Source of the DNA: Desulfofustis sp.
GTDB lineage: Bacteria; Desulfobacterota; Desulfobulbia; Desulfobulbales; Desulfocapsaceae
Direction of reading: 5' to 3'
Assembly (NCBI GenBank): GCA_029287755.1
Contig: JARFQM010000179.1
Coordinates: forward strand, 1-6,755
DNA length: 6,755 nucleotides
The notes under the pieces were generated by a model. The model was not told the DNA's origin. It was given only the letters and a program-made list of their open reading frames with translations, and searched no databases. A program made the translations under genes and the position numbers. Position 1 is the first letter of the stretch. Each line of letters starts with the position of its first letter. Below are positions 1-5,062 of this stretch, piece after piece.

Positions 1-221
1 TATTTCTGCATGACCCCGGCGATCAGCCTGAGCAGCAGGAGGACGAAGGGAAAGCCGTGCAGCAGCAGATCAAATATATCGATCGGCCTGGTCAGGGTGC
101 CCGCGGCCAGCATTTTCAGCTTTTCCCAGATGTGGGGTTCCGGAACAAACGGTGCCAGCCCCAGCGTCAGACAGAGAATCACCAGAACCCAGACGGGCAT
201 TGCTTGGATCAACGACCACAT
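1..221 (-). CDS. Small two-helix membrane protein, C-terminal edge at window boundary
   Basis: The reverse strand encodes an open frame of 73 codons from ATG at 221 down to base 3. The last two bases visible are TA, so the next codon could be a stop (TAA/TAG) or Tyr; the protein is complete or very nearly so. Two hydrophobic segments are visible, about residues 9-26 and 52-70. They flank a short amphipathic linker with the motif FVPEPH (25-30) and the stretch GTLTRPIDIFDLLLHG (41-56). This pattern matches short proteins of about 70 residues that I recall from Desulfuromonas/Geobacter-type bacteria. They are sometimes labelled 'RND transporter', although they are far too small to be an RND pump. 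The function is unknown and the location is presumably the inner membrane. An AGGTG lies 14 bases before the ATG, a poor ribosome site; an internal ATG at 200 is the alternative start. It lies 99 bases after the ferritin-family gene and may share its transcript. Confidence 0.7.
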   Translation of the reverse strand, partial: MWSLIQAMPVWVLVILCLTLGLAPFVPEPHIWEKLKMLAAGTLTRPIDIFDLLLHGFPFVLLLLRLIAGVMQK

Positions 222-246
222 AGTATTCAGGGGGACACCTGCTGTC

Positions 247-314
247 GTGCCCCTCTCTCCATTTTTTGTTAGCTACAAAAACTCGTTATCCAGGGGCACC
301 ATAGCCGCTGCCCC
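247..314 (-). repeat. Two competing inverted-repeat pairings between ferritin-family and small membrane genes
   Basis: AGGGGCAC at 292-299 is the exact reverse complement of GTGCCCCT at 247-254 (8-bp arms, 37-base spacer). The core of the same segment, GGGGCA at 293-298, also pairs with TGCCCC at 309-314 (6-bp arms, 10-base loop). The two pairings are mutually exclusive. In the minus-strand transcript they fall in the 99-base gap before the small membrane protein. The shorter hairpin has no immediate U-run, so it is not a standard intrinsic terminator. A function is unproven. Confidence 0.3.
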
Positions 315-320
315 ATTGCT

Positions 321-812
321 TCAGACGAGGGCCAGGTTGCGGCATGATTCGGGTCCGGCCGCTTTCATTTCGCCAAGCTGCTCGACGTGGCGCTTCTCTT
401 CCTCGATGACCTGCTGTAACTGCTGCCGGCTCTCCTCGTCACTGACCAGGTTCAACAGGAACTCGTAAAACATGATGGTGTCCTGTTCGAGTATCTGGGC
501 CTGGGTAAGCGCTTCCTCGAAGTCCTCGGTCTTGAGCAGCATTTCCTTGTCCAGCGAAAAGGTCTGATCGGCAACCATTTCCTGCAGGAGCTGCCGGCCC
601 ATCTTCTCCAGCTCACGCTGCTCCTCGCTGAGCGCTTCGTCGGAGTCCAGCGCGGTGAAAAATGTGCCATGCCGCTTTTCTTCCTCGGCCATCCAGACGA
701 ATATCTCGCTTACCGCCTTATCTTTGATCAGCCCTGCCGCCTGGCGGTAGGCGGCCTCGCCGTTTTTCTCGATCTGCACGGCAATCTCTCTTATATCTGC
801 GACGGTAAACAT
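321..812 (-). CDS. Rubrerythrin-like diiron ferritin-family protein
   Basis: This is a 163-residue, entirely helical-looking protein with the double diiron signature of the ferritin-like/rubrerythrin superfamily. Helix A carries IEKNGEAAY (14-22, Glu19 as likely ligand). Helix B carries EEEKRH (43-48, Glu45 and His48). Helix C carries ILEQDTIMFYEFL (107-119, Glu109 or Glu117). Helix D repeats EEEKRH (137-142, Glu139 and His142). The two halves look like an internal duplication, as in the family. No rubredoxin-type Cys4 iron site follows: the only cysteine is Cys157 near the C-terminus, so this is not a classical rubrerythrin. Relatives handle iron or detoxify peroxide in the cytoplasm of anaerobes; which of these applies here is not known. 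The ATG at 812 is preceded by AAGGAG with an 8-base spacer, a good ribosome site. It lies 56 bases after the esterase gene. Confidence 0.9.
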   Translation of the reverse strand: MFTVADIREIAVQIEKNGEAAYRQAAGLIKDKAVSEIFVWMAEEEKRHGTFFTALDSDEALSEEQRELEKMGRQLLQEMVADQTFSLDKEMLLKTEDFEEALTQAQILEQDTIMFYEFLLNLVSDEESRQQLQQVIEEEKRHVEQLGEMKAAGPESCRNLALV

Positions 813-868
813 CGTTCATTCTCCTTGTCGATCCCGGCGTACTCGCGCCGTTTGTTATACCATAAGCC

Positions 869-1528
869 TTATTTCATGATAGTGCTGAACCAGGCGCTGA
901 TATCTTCAATCTGTTCGGCGCAGACATTATGCTCCATCGGGTAGGTCCGGTACACCGGGGCATACCCGTGCTCCTCCAAAAAACCTTTGGCCTCCCTGCC
1001 CAGATGCTCGGGCACCACCGGGTCGTAAAGTCCATGATGAATCTCGATCGGCAGCCCCGTGTGCGGGGTATGGTCGTGGATCATGCTGCAGGTGGCGCAG
1101 TAGCTCGACATGGCCAGCAGCCCGCCGAGCGGTCTGGGCCGGTCAAGAGCCAGGTGATAGGCCACAGCGCCGCCCTGCGAAAACCCGGCGATAATGATAT
1201 TTTGGTCGTTCAGGCCGCGCTCGATTTCCCGCTCCACGAATTTATCGATCACGGCGACCGAAGCCAGCAGCCCCTCGGTATCCACCCTCCGGTCGATTTC
1301 CATCTCCACAATATCGTACCAGGCGGGCATGACCATCCCCCCGTTTACCGTCACCGGTATCTGCGGAGCATGGGGAAAAATAAAGCGCACCGCCTGGTGC
1401 TCGGGCAGCTTCAGGATGGGGACGAGCGGCGCAAAATCGTTGCCGTCGGCGCCCAGTCCGTGCAGCCAGATGACGCTGTAGTTGGGATTGGGAGCGGTTT
1501 CCTTTTCAATGGCCGGCAAAAGTTGCAT
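869..1528 (-). CDS. Carboxylesterase, phospholipase/carboxylesterase family (alpha/beta hydrolase)
   Basis: This 219-residue cytoplasmic protein matches the full length of the EstB/acyl-protein-thioesterase-like family (about 218 residues). The oxyanion region is WLHGLGADGNDF (21-32). The nucleophile elbow is GFSQGGA (115-121) with Ser117. The catalytic acid is Asp169 in HGLYDPVVP (165-173), and the catalytic His200 lies in YPMEHNVCAEQI (196-207). The whole Ser-Asp-His triad is present, so the enzyme should be active on short- to medium-chain carboxylic esters; the natural substrate is unknown. There is no signal peptide. The ATG is preceded by AGGAAGGAAGAT, a strong purine-rich ribosome site. 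It follows the CinA-like gene by 49 bases and precedes the ferritin-family gene by 56 bases, so co-transcription is likely but a functional link is not obvious. Confidence 0.93.
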   Translation of the reverse strand: MQLLPAIEKETAPNPNYSVIWLHGLGADGNDFAPLVPILKLPEHQAVRFIFPHAPQIPVTVNGGMVMPAWYDIVEMEIDRRVDTEGLLASVAVIDKFVEREIERGLNDQNIIIAGFSQGGAVAYHLALDRPRPLGGLLAMSSYCATCSMIHDHTPHTGLPIEIHHGLYDPVVPEHLGREAKGFLEEHGYAPVYRTYPMEHNVCAEQIEDISAWFSTIMK

Positions 1529-1577
1529 ATCTTCCTTCCTTGTATACTCGCACAGATTAGTCTTTCAGCCGCTGGGC

Positions 1578-2345
1578 TCAGTGTTTTTCAATGGTGAACC
1601 CCAGGGCGCGGACTCCGTCGGCCAAAGCTGAAGCGCCCGCCTCGACCTGTGGACGGCTGCCCCGGATTCCCAGTTCGATCTGCCAGCTGGTGCCGTCTGA
1701 AAAGCGCGGCAGGCTGGAAAATTTGAGTTCCGGAAAACGGCCCTGAACGCTGCCTAGCAGCGGTACCAGTTCACTCTCCTTGGCGCCGCCGACCACAAAA
1801 GAGATAAACTCCTCCGCCTGCTCGGGCGCCAGCCGGTAGCGCTGCTCGACCACCCAGTCCACCATCGGCCAGGCCATCTCGGGAAAACCGGGAAGACAGT
1901 GGATCCGACCGCAGTAGAAGCCGGGAATATTGTTGTGACTGTTGGGAATCAGGCCGGCTCCTTCGGGGAGTTCGGCCATCAGGATACGGTTCGGGTAGGC
2001 CTCTTCACCAAACTGCTTTTCCAGCAGGGCCACCGCTTCGGGGTGCCTGGTTATCTCCAGATCATGGGCCCGGGCCACCGCCTGTCGGGTCATATCATCG
2101 GGTGTGGCCCCGATGCCGCCGAAGGAAAAGCAGTCGTCGCCGCGCTCCCGAATGAGTCTGAAATGGCGTTGAAGGACGTCGAGGTTATCACCGAGGATGA
2201 CGATCCAGCAGATATCTACGTTGAGCCGGCCAAAATACTCCCGGGCCCAGGCAACATGCTTGTCGTTTCTGCGGCCGAGCAGGATCTCATCACCGATGAC
2301 CAGCAGACCGATCTTGTGCAACAGGTATTTGTGCGAGGCTTCCAT
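1578..2345 (-). CDS. CinA/MoCF-type molybdopterin-binding-fold protein, single domain
   Basis: This 255-residue protein belongs to the family of the CinA N-terminal domain (COG1058-type, related to MoaB/MogA). Visible motifs are IGDEILLG (17-24) for the usual GDEIL, and FGGIGATPDD (75-84) for the usual TGGLGPTxDD. Also present are PNSHNNIPGF (134-143) for the PNxxGTAPGF loop and LPGFPEM (151-157) for LPGVPxEM. Residues 170-255 look like the small alpha/beta region that follows this domain. The C-terminal nicotinamide-nucleotide amidase domain of full CinA is absent, so this is the short stand-alone form. Some relatives act on ADP-ribose or FAD, but the substrate here is unknown. A longer frame opens with GTG at 2390. 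I prefer ATG at 2345 because the family motif starts shortly after it and a GAGGGG lies 12 bases upstream, though that spacing is somewhat long. It is the first gene of the leftward cluster. Confidence 0.88.
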   Translation of the reverse strand: MEASHKYLLHKIGLLVIGDEILLGRRNDKHVAWAREYFGRLNVDICWIVILGDNLDVLQRHFRLIRERGDDCFSFGGIGATPDDMTRQAVARAHDLEITRHPEAVALLEKQFGEEAYPNRILMAELPEGAGLIPNSHNNIPGFYCGRIHCLPGFPEMAWPMVDWVVEQRYRLAPEQAEEFISFVVGGAKESELVPLLGSVQGRFPELKFSSLPRFSDGTSWQIELGIRGSRPQVEAGASALADGVRALGFTIEKH

Positions 2346-2382
2346 CCGTTGTTGACGCCCCTCTATGCTTCTTTTGTGTAGC

Positions 2383-2411
2383 ACTATCACCTGTTAATGA
2401 CATTATTGCAA
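2383..2411 (-). promoter_or_regulatory. Candidate leftward promoter for the CinA-like gene
   Basis: On the minus strand, TTGCAA (2411-2406, four of six matches to the -35 consensus) is followed after 17 bases by GATAGT (2388-2383, four of six matches to -10). Transcription would begin near 2376, downstream of the alternative GTG at 2390. That would give a leader of about 30 bases before ATG 2345. The match is modest; the agreement with the chosen start codon is what makes it worth recording. Confidence 0.3.
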
Positions 2412-2430
2412 CCCTTTGAAACAATAATGT
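2400..2430. repeat. Perfect 9-bp inverted repeat, operator candidate
   Basis: ACATTATTG (2400-2408) is the exact reverse complement of CAATAATGT (2422-2430), with a 13-base spacer. Arm centres are 22 bases apart, about two helical turns, which suits a dimeric regulator binding one DNA face. It overlaps the -35 element of the leftward promoter candidate and lies about 180 bases upstream of the rightward promoter. There is no T-run, so it is not an intrinsic terminator. The binding protein is unknown. Confidence 0.5.
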
Positions 2431-2547
2431 AAAACAGGCCTTGACCGCTCCCCGGCAAAGGGCAGTGGCAGGCCGAAAAAAAGAGAGAAAAGATTCTTTT
2501 TCGTTGTCATCACCGCCCCGGTGTGGTACCGATTTGGAGCACCAGAC

Positions 2548-2565
2548 ACTCCTGTTTCCAGGAGT
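2548..2565. repeat. Compact 7-bp inverted repeat upstream of the transporter promoter
   Basis: ACTCCTG (2548-2554) and CAGGAGT (2559-2565) are exact reverse complements around a 4-base TTTC centre. It sits about 47 bases upstream of the rightward -35 element, a position suited to an activator site. It would be outside the transcript if the promoter at 2612 is the real one. It could be an operator half of the system or chance. Confidence 0.35.
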
Positions 2566-2611
2566 TGCTTACACCAATTTAGCAGTCTTTCCTAGGACAG
2601 TTTTCAACGGT

Positions 2612-2639
2612 TTGACAGGCCTGGGTTTGAGCGTATTTT
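2612..2639 (+). promoter_or_regulatory. Sigma-70-like promoter for the ABC transporter operon
   Basis: A consensus -35 TTGACA (2612-2617) is separated by 16 bases from TATTTT (2634-2639), which matches four of six -10 positions. Transcription would start near 2646, giving a leader of about 73 bases before the binding-protein ATG. It is the best promoter-like pair in the intergenic region and faces the transporter operon. There is no experimental support. Confidence 0.6.
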
Positions 2640-2718
2640 CATCCCTCTCAGGCAGCCGGAAAGGACAACAGCCGCAGACGAGACTGCATCAACCCCGTAT
2701 CAAAAAAGGAGGCGTTCA

Positions 2719-3894
2719 ATGAAGAAGCTTTTGTATCTGGTCCTGGCAGCCTGTGTTGTAACTCTTTGTTTTTCTTCAAACGGCTGGACCCAGCGTAAGA
2801 CCACCATCAAGGTCGGTATCAATGCCCCTATGACCGGCGACATTCCCAAGGTTGGCGAGGGCACCAAGTATGCCGCTGAAATGTGGCTTGAGGATGTGAA
2901 CAAGGCCGGCGGCATCGAAGTGGGCGGCAAGAAATACCCGGTCGAAATCGTCCTCGAGGATAACGAATCCAAGGCCGAATCAGCGGTCAAGGCCAACACC
3001 AAGATGATCACCCAGGATGACGTCATGATCATTATTGGACCGCAGTCCTCCAAGCAGGCGATCCCCGCAGGTGACGTGGCCAACAACTACGAGACCCCGA
3101 TGATCAGTCCCTGGTCGACCAACCCGGCCACCACCGCCGATCGTCCTTACGTATTCCGCGGCTGTTTCCTCGATCCGTTCCAGGGTCCGGTGCTGGCCAA
3201 CTTCATCACCGAGGAGTTCGGTTTCAAAAAGGCGGCGGTACTCTACGACGTAGCCAGCGATTACCCCAAAGGCCTGGCCGAGTTCTTCAAGGCCGCCTGG
3301 GAAGAGAAACACGGTGCCGGTTCCGTTGTCGCTTATGAAAGCTTCACTACCAAGGACACCGATTTCAGCTCCCAGCTGACCAAGATCATCAAGTCCGGTG
3401 CCGATTTCCTGTTCACCCCGCAGTACTACAACGAGGTTGCGCTGATCGTCAATCAGGCCAAAGATCTGGGCTGGAAAGGCCCGGTCGTCGGCAGCGACAG
3501 CTGGGGTTCCGCCGAGACGGTTGAGCTGTGCGGCGAAGCCTGCTTCGGACAGTTCTTCTCCACCCACTACGCGGCAGCCGCCGCCCAAGGCGCCACCAAG
3601 GAGTTCATCGACCGCTACAACGCCAGCTACGGCTATGTGCCTGACGATGTCGGCGCCCTGACCTGGGACGCCCTGCGACTCGCCCAGGCAGCCATCGAAG
3701 GGGCCGGCGAATTGACTGGTGACATCAAGAAAGACCGGACTGCCGTTCGCGATGCACTGGCCAAAGTGGAGAACTTCGAAGGCATCACCGGCACCATGAC
3801 CTTCACCGAGGAAGGCGACCCAAATAAATGCGCGGTAATCGTCAAGATCAGCGACAAGGGCGAATACGAATTCTACAAGTCCATCTGCCCGTGA
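2719..3894 (+). CDS. Periplasmic substrate-binding protein of a branched-chain amino acid-type (LivJ/LivK-like) ABC importer
   Basis: This 391-residue protein binds solute in the periplasm and delivers it to the permease pair encoded downstream. The N-terminus is a signal peptide: MKK, a hydrophobic core at residues 4-18, then a polar region to about residue 25. The mature part is a type I periplasmic-binding fold (Peripla_BP_6). Landmarks are KVGINAPMTGDIPKVG (31-46), IIGPQSSKQAIP (105-116) and ISPWSTNPATT (129-139). The Ser/Thr residues of the last two are in the regions that bind the ligand carboxylate in relatives. GITGTMTF (355-362) near the end is also typical. The mature protein has five cysteines (149, 271, 275, 371, 390), unusually many. 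The ligand could be a branched-chain amino acid, another amino acid, an amide or an aromatic acid; sequence alone cannot say. The ATG is preceded by AAGGAGG with a 6-base spacer, a very strong ribosome site. An intrinsic terminator follows the gene. Confidence 0.94.
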   Translation: MKKLLYLVLAACVVTLCFSSNGWTQRKTTIKVGINAPMTGDIPKVGEGTKYAAEMWLEDVNKAGGIEVGGKKYPVEIVLEDNESKAESAVKANTKMITQDDVMIIIGPQSSKQAIPAGDVANNYETPMISPWSTNPATTADRPYVFRGCFLDPFQGPVLANFITEEFGFKKAAVLYDVASDYPKGLAEFFKAAWEEKHGAGSVVAYESFTTKDTDFSSQLTKIIKSGADFLFTPQYYNEVALIVNQAKDLGWKGPVVGSDSWGSAETVELCGEACFGQFFSTHYAAAAAQGATKEFIDRYNASYGYVPDDVGALTWDALRLAQAAIEGAGELTGDIKKDRTAVRDALAKVENFEGITGTMTFTEEGDPNKCAVIVKISDKGEYEFYKSICP

Positions 3895-3931
3895 TCTGAA
3901 CCGCGGCACAAAGAGGTAGAAGCAAACCGCC

Positions 3932-3970
3932 AGTCTGGTGTGCGCCTTGTGGTTGCACACCAGACTTTTT
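3932..3970 (+). terminator. Strong intrinsic terminator after the binding-protein gene
   Basis: AGTCTGGTGTGC (3932-3943) pairs perfectly with GCACACCAGACT (3955-3966). This makes a 12-bp stem with an 11-base loop, and the stem runs directly into TTTT (five Ts counting the last stem base). It lies 38 bases after the binding-protein stop. Because the permease genes follow on the same strand with no clear promoter of their own, it probably lets only a fraction of transcripts through. This would set a high binding-protein-to-permease ratio. Confidence 0.9.
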
Positions 3971-3986
3971 GTTGGCCCTATTGTGC

Positions 3987-4030
3987 CTGTCCAGAGCCGG
4001 GCCGTCCGCATGACGGCGGGTTGTGGACAG
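3987..4030 (+). repeat. Long imperfect hairpin in the permease leader
   Basis: CTGTCCA (3987-3993) pairs with TGGACAG (4024-4030), and inside it GCCGTC (4001-4006) pairs with GACGGC (4012-4017) around a 5-base loop. Between them A3995, G3996, C3997 and C3998 can pair with T4022, T4021, G4020 and G4019 (one G-U). The total is about 17 pairs in 44 bases. No T-run follows, so it is not a second intrinsic terminator. It would form in the read-through transcript about 75 bases before the LivH-type start. Possible roles are a processing or stability structure, or a leader regulator. Confidence 0.6.
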
Positions 4031-4105
4031 ACATCAATTATCAGGAACCGCGCTGAAACCTGTCGTTTCGGCACTAGCCGTAGTTGATCACCCAGGAGCC
4101 GCTAC

Positions 4106-5020
4106 ATGGATATCTTCCTGCAAAACATCATCAATGCCCTGCAGTGGGGGAGTTTTTACGCCGTAGTTTCGATCGGTTACTCGATGGTTTACGGTGTCCT
4201 CATGCTGTTCAACTTCGCCCACGGCGATATCTTCATGGTCGGAACCTACATCGGCTTCGGCATCGCCACCCTGCTGCTGGCCCTGTTTTCGGCCTTCATG
4301 CCGGGCTGGATGATCTTTATCCTGGTCATTCTGATTACCATGTTCCTGGCCAGTTTCGTCGGCGTTTTCGTCGAGGTGGTGGGCTACCGTCCCCTGCGCG
4401 GCGCCCCGCGGGCCTCGGCTGCAATTACCGGCCTGATGATCGGTATCATCTTCGAGACCGGCAACCTGATTATTCTCGGCGCCCAGCGGTTCAGTTTTCC
4501 GCCGCTGATCAAGTCGGTCACCTACAACTTCGGCGGTATCTATGTCACCAACGTCAAAGTACTGATCATCGTCGCCTCGCTGGTCATGATGGCCGCCCTG
4601 CACCTATTCATCAAGAAAACCAAGTGGGGCATGGCCATGCGGGCCATGTCCTACGATTTTCAGGCCGTCCCCCTGATGGGAGTGTCGATCAACATTATCG
4701 CCCCCATGACCTTTGCCATCGGCGCCGGACTTGCCTCCGTGGCCGGTATCCTCTATGGCCAGGCTTACCCGGTGCTCGACCCCTACATGGGCATCTCCCT
4801 TGGCTGGAAGGCCTTCGTCGCTGCCATTCTAGGCGGCCGCGGCTCGATCATGGGTGCCGCTCTGGCCGGCTATCTGCTCGGCTTCATCGAGATGTTCGTA
4901 CCGATGTTCTTCCCGTCCACCTTCAGGGACCTGATCGCCTATTCCATCATTCTGGTGATCCTGACCTTCAGGCCGCGCGGTTTCTTCGGCATGGCCCACT
5001 CCACCCAGCTCAGGCTGTAA
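4106..5020 (+). CDS. livH: LivH-type ABC transporter permease
   Basis: This 304-residue inner-membrane protein has about eight hydrophobic segments, including residues 17-35, 42-62, 67-92, 103-126, 150-168, 197-219, 235-265 and 273-288. Together with the LivM-type partner it forms the channel of the importer. Family motifs are NFAHGDIFMVGTY (36-48), YRPLRGAPRASA (94-105), the cytoplasmic ATPase-coupling loop around KWGMAMRAMSYDFQAVPLMG (173-192), LGGRGSIMGAALAGYLLG (242-259) and the C-terminal FRPRGFFG (288-295). Length is normal for LivH (about 300). The ATG is preceded by AGGAG with a 7-base spacer. It is separated from the binding-protein gene by 211 bases that hold the terminator and a second hairpin, and is followed by the LivM-type gene after 42 bases. 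Confidence 0.94.
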   Translation: MDIFLQNIINALQWGSFYAVVSIGYSMVYGVLMLFNFAHGDIFMVGTYIGFGIATLLLALFSAFMPGWMIFILVILITMFLASFVGVFVEVVGYRPLRGAPRASAAITGLMIGIIFETGNLIILGAQRFSFPPLIKSVTYNFGGIYVTNVKVLIIVASLVMMAALHLFIKKTKWGMAMRAMSYDFQAVPLMGVSINIIAPMTFAIGAGLASVAGILYGQAYPVLDPYMGISLGWKAFVAAILGGRGSIMGAALAGYLLGFIEMFVPMFFPSTFRDLIAYSIILVILTFRPRGFFGMAHSTQLRL

Positions 5021-5062
5021 GAAAACTAGCTCAGGGACTCTCAACGTTCACAGGATTCTCGA

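Larger units (their letters stand above)
2346..2718. other. Divergent intergenic regulatory region, 373 bases
   Basis: This stretch separates the leftward CinA-like gene from the rightward transporter operon. It contains a 31-base inverted repeat (2400-2430), a weak leftward promoter candidate, a compact inverted repeat (2548-2565) and a good rightward promoter (2612-2639). The stretch 2470-2510 is A/T-rich with short A and T tracts. I see no convincing gene in it. An open frame on the plus strand (2441-2722) has no ribosome site and a composition unlike the real genes. Confidence 0.75.

Noticed and set aside
10..468. Plus-strand 152-codon frame at the left edge
   Set aside because: It is antisense to the small membrane protein and the ferritin-family gene, both of which have better protein evidence. 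The translation is Ser/Arg-rich with no motif.
2388..2390. GTG at 2390 as the start of the CinA-like gene
   Set aside because: It would add 15 non-family residues, and the only nearby purine run is too close to the GTG. ATG 2345 is better placed relative to the promoter candidate and the family motif.
2521..2540. Sigma-54-like promoter around GTGGTACCGATTTGGAGC
   Set aside because: The GG and GC dinucleotides required at -24 and -12 are not at the right spacing: the position expected for GC reads GA.
2441..2722. Plus-strand 93-codon frame in the divergent intergenic region
   Set aside because: There is no ribosome site, it spans the predicted promoter and inverted repeat, ends inside the binding-protein start, and has no recognisable protein features.
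2743..2754. Possible lipoprotein lipobox (LAAC, Cys12) in the binding protein
   Set aside because: The cysteine falls inside the hydrophobic core, only 12 residues in, and more hydrophobic residues follow. An ordinary secretory signal peptide ending near residue 25 fits better.
2980..4074. Long minus-strand open frame (364 codons) opposite the binding-protein gene
   Set aside because: It is antisense to a clear binding-protein gene, runs through the terminator hairpin, and has a low-complexity Gly/Val/Asp-rich translation without a family signature. It is a shadow of GC-rich third positions.
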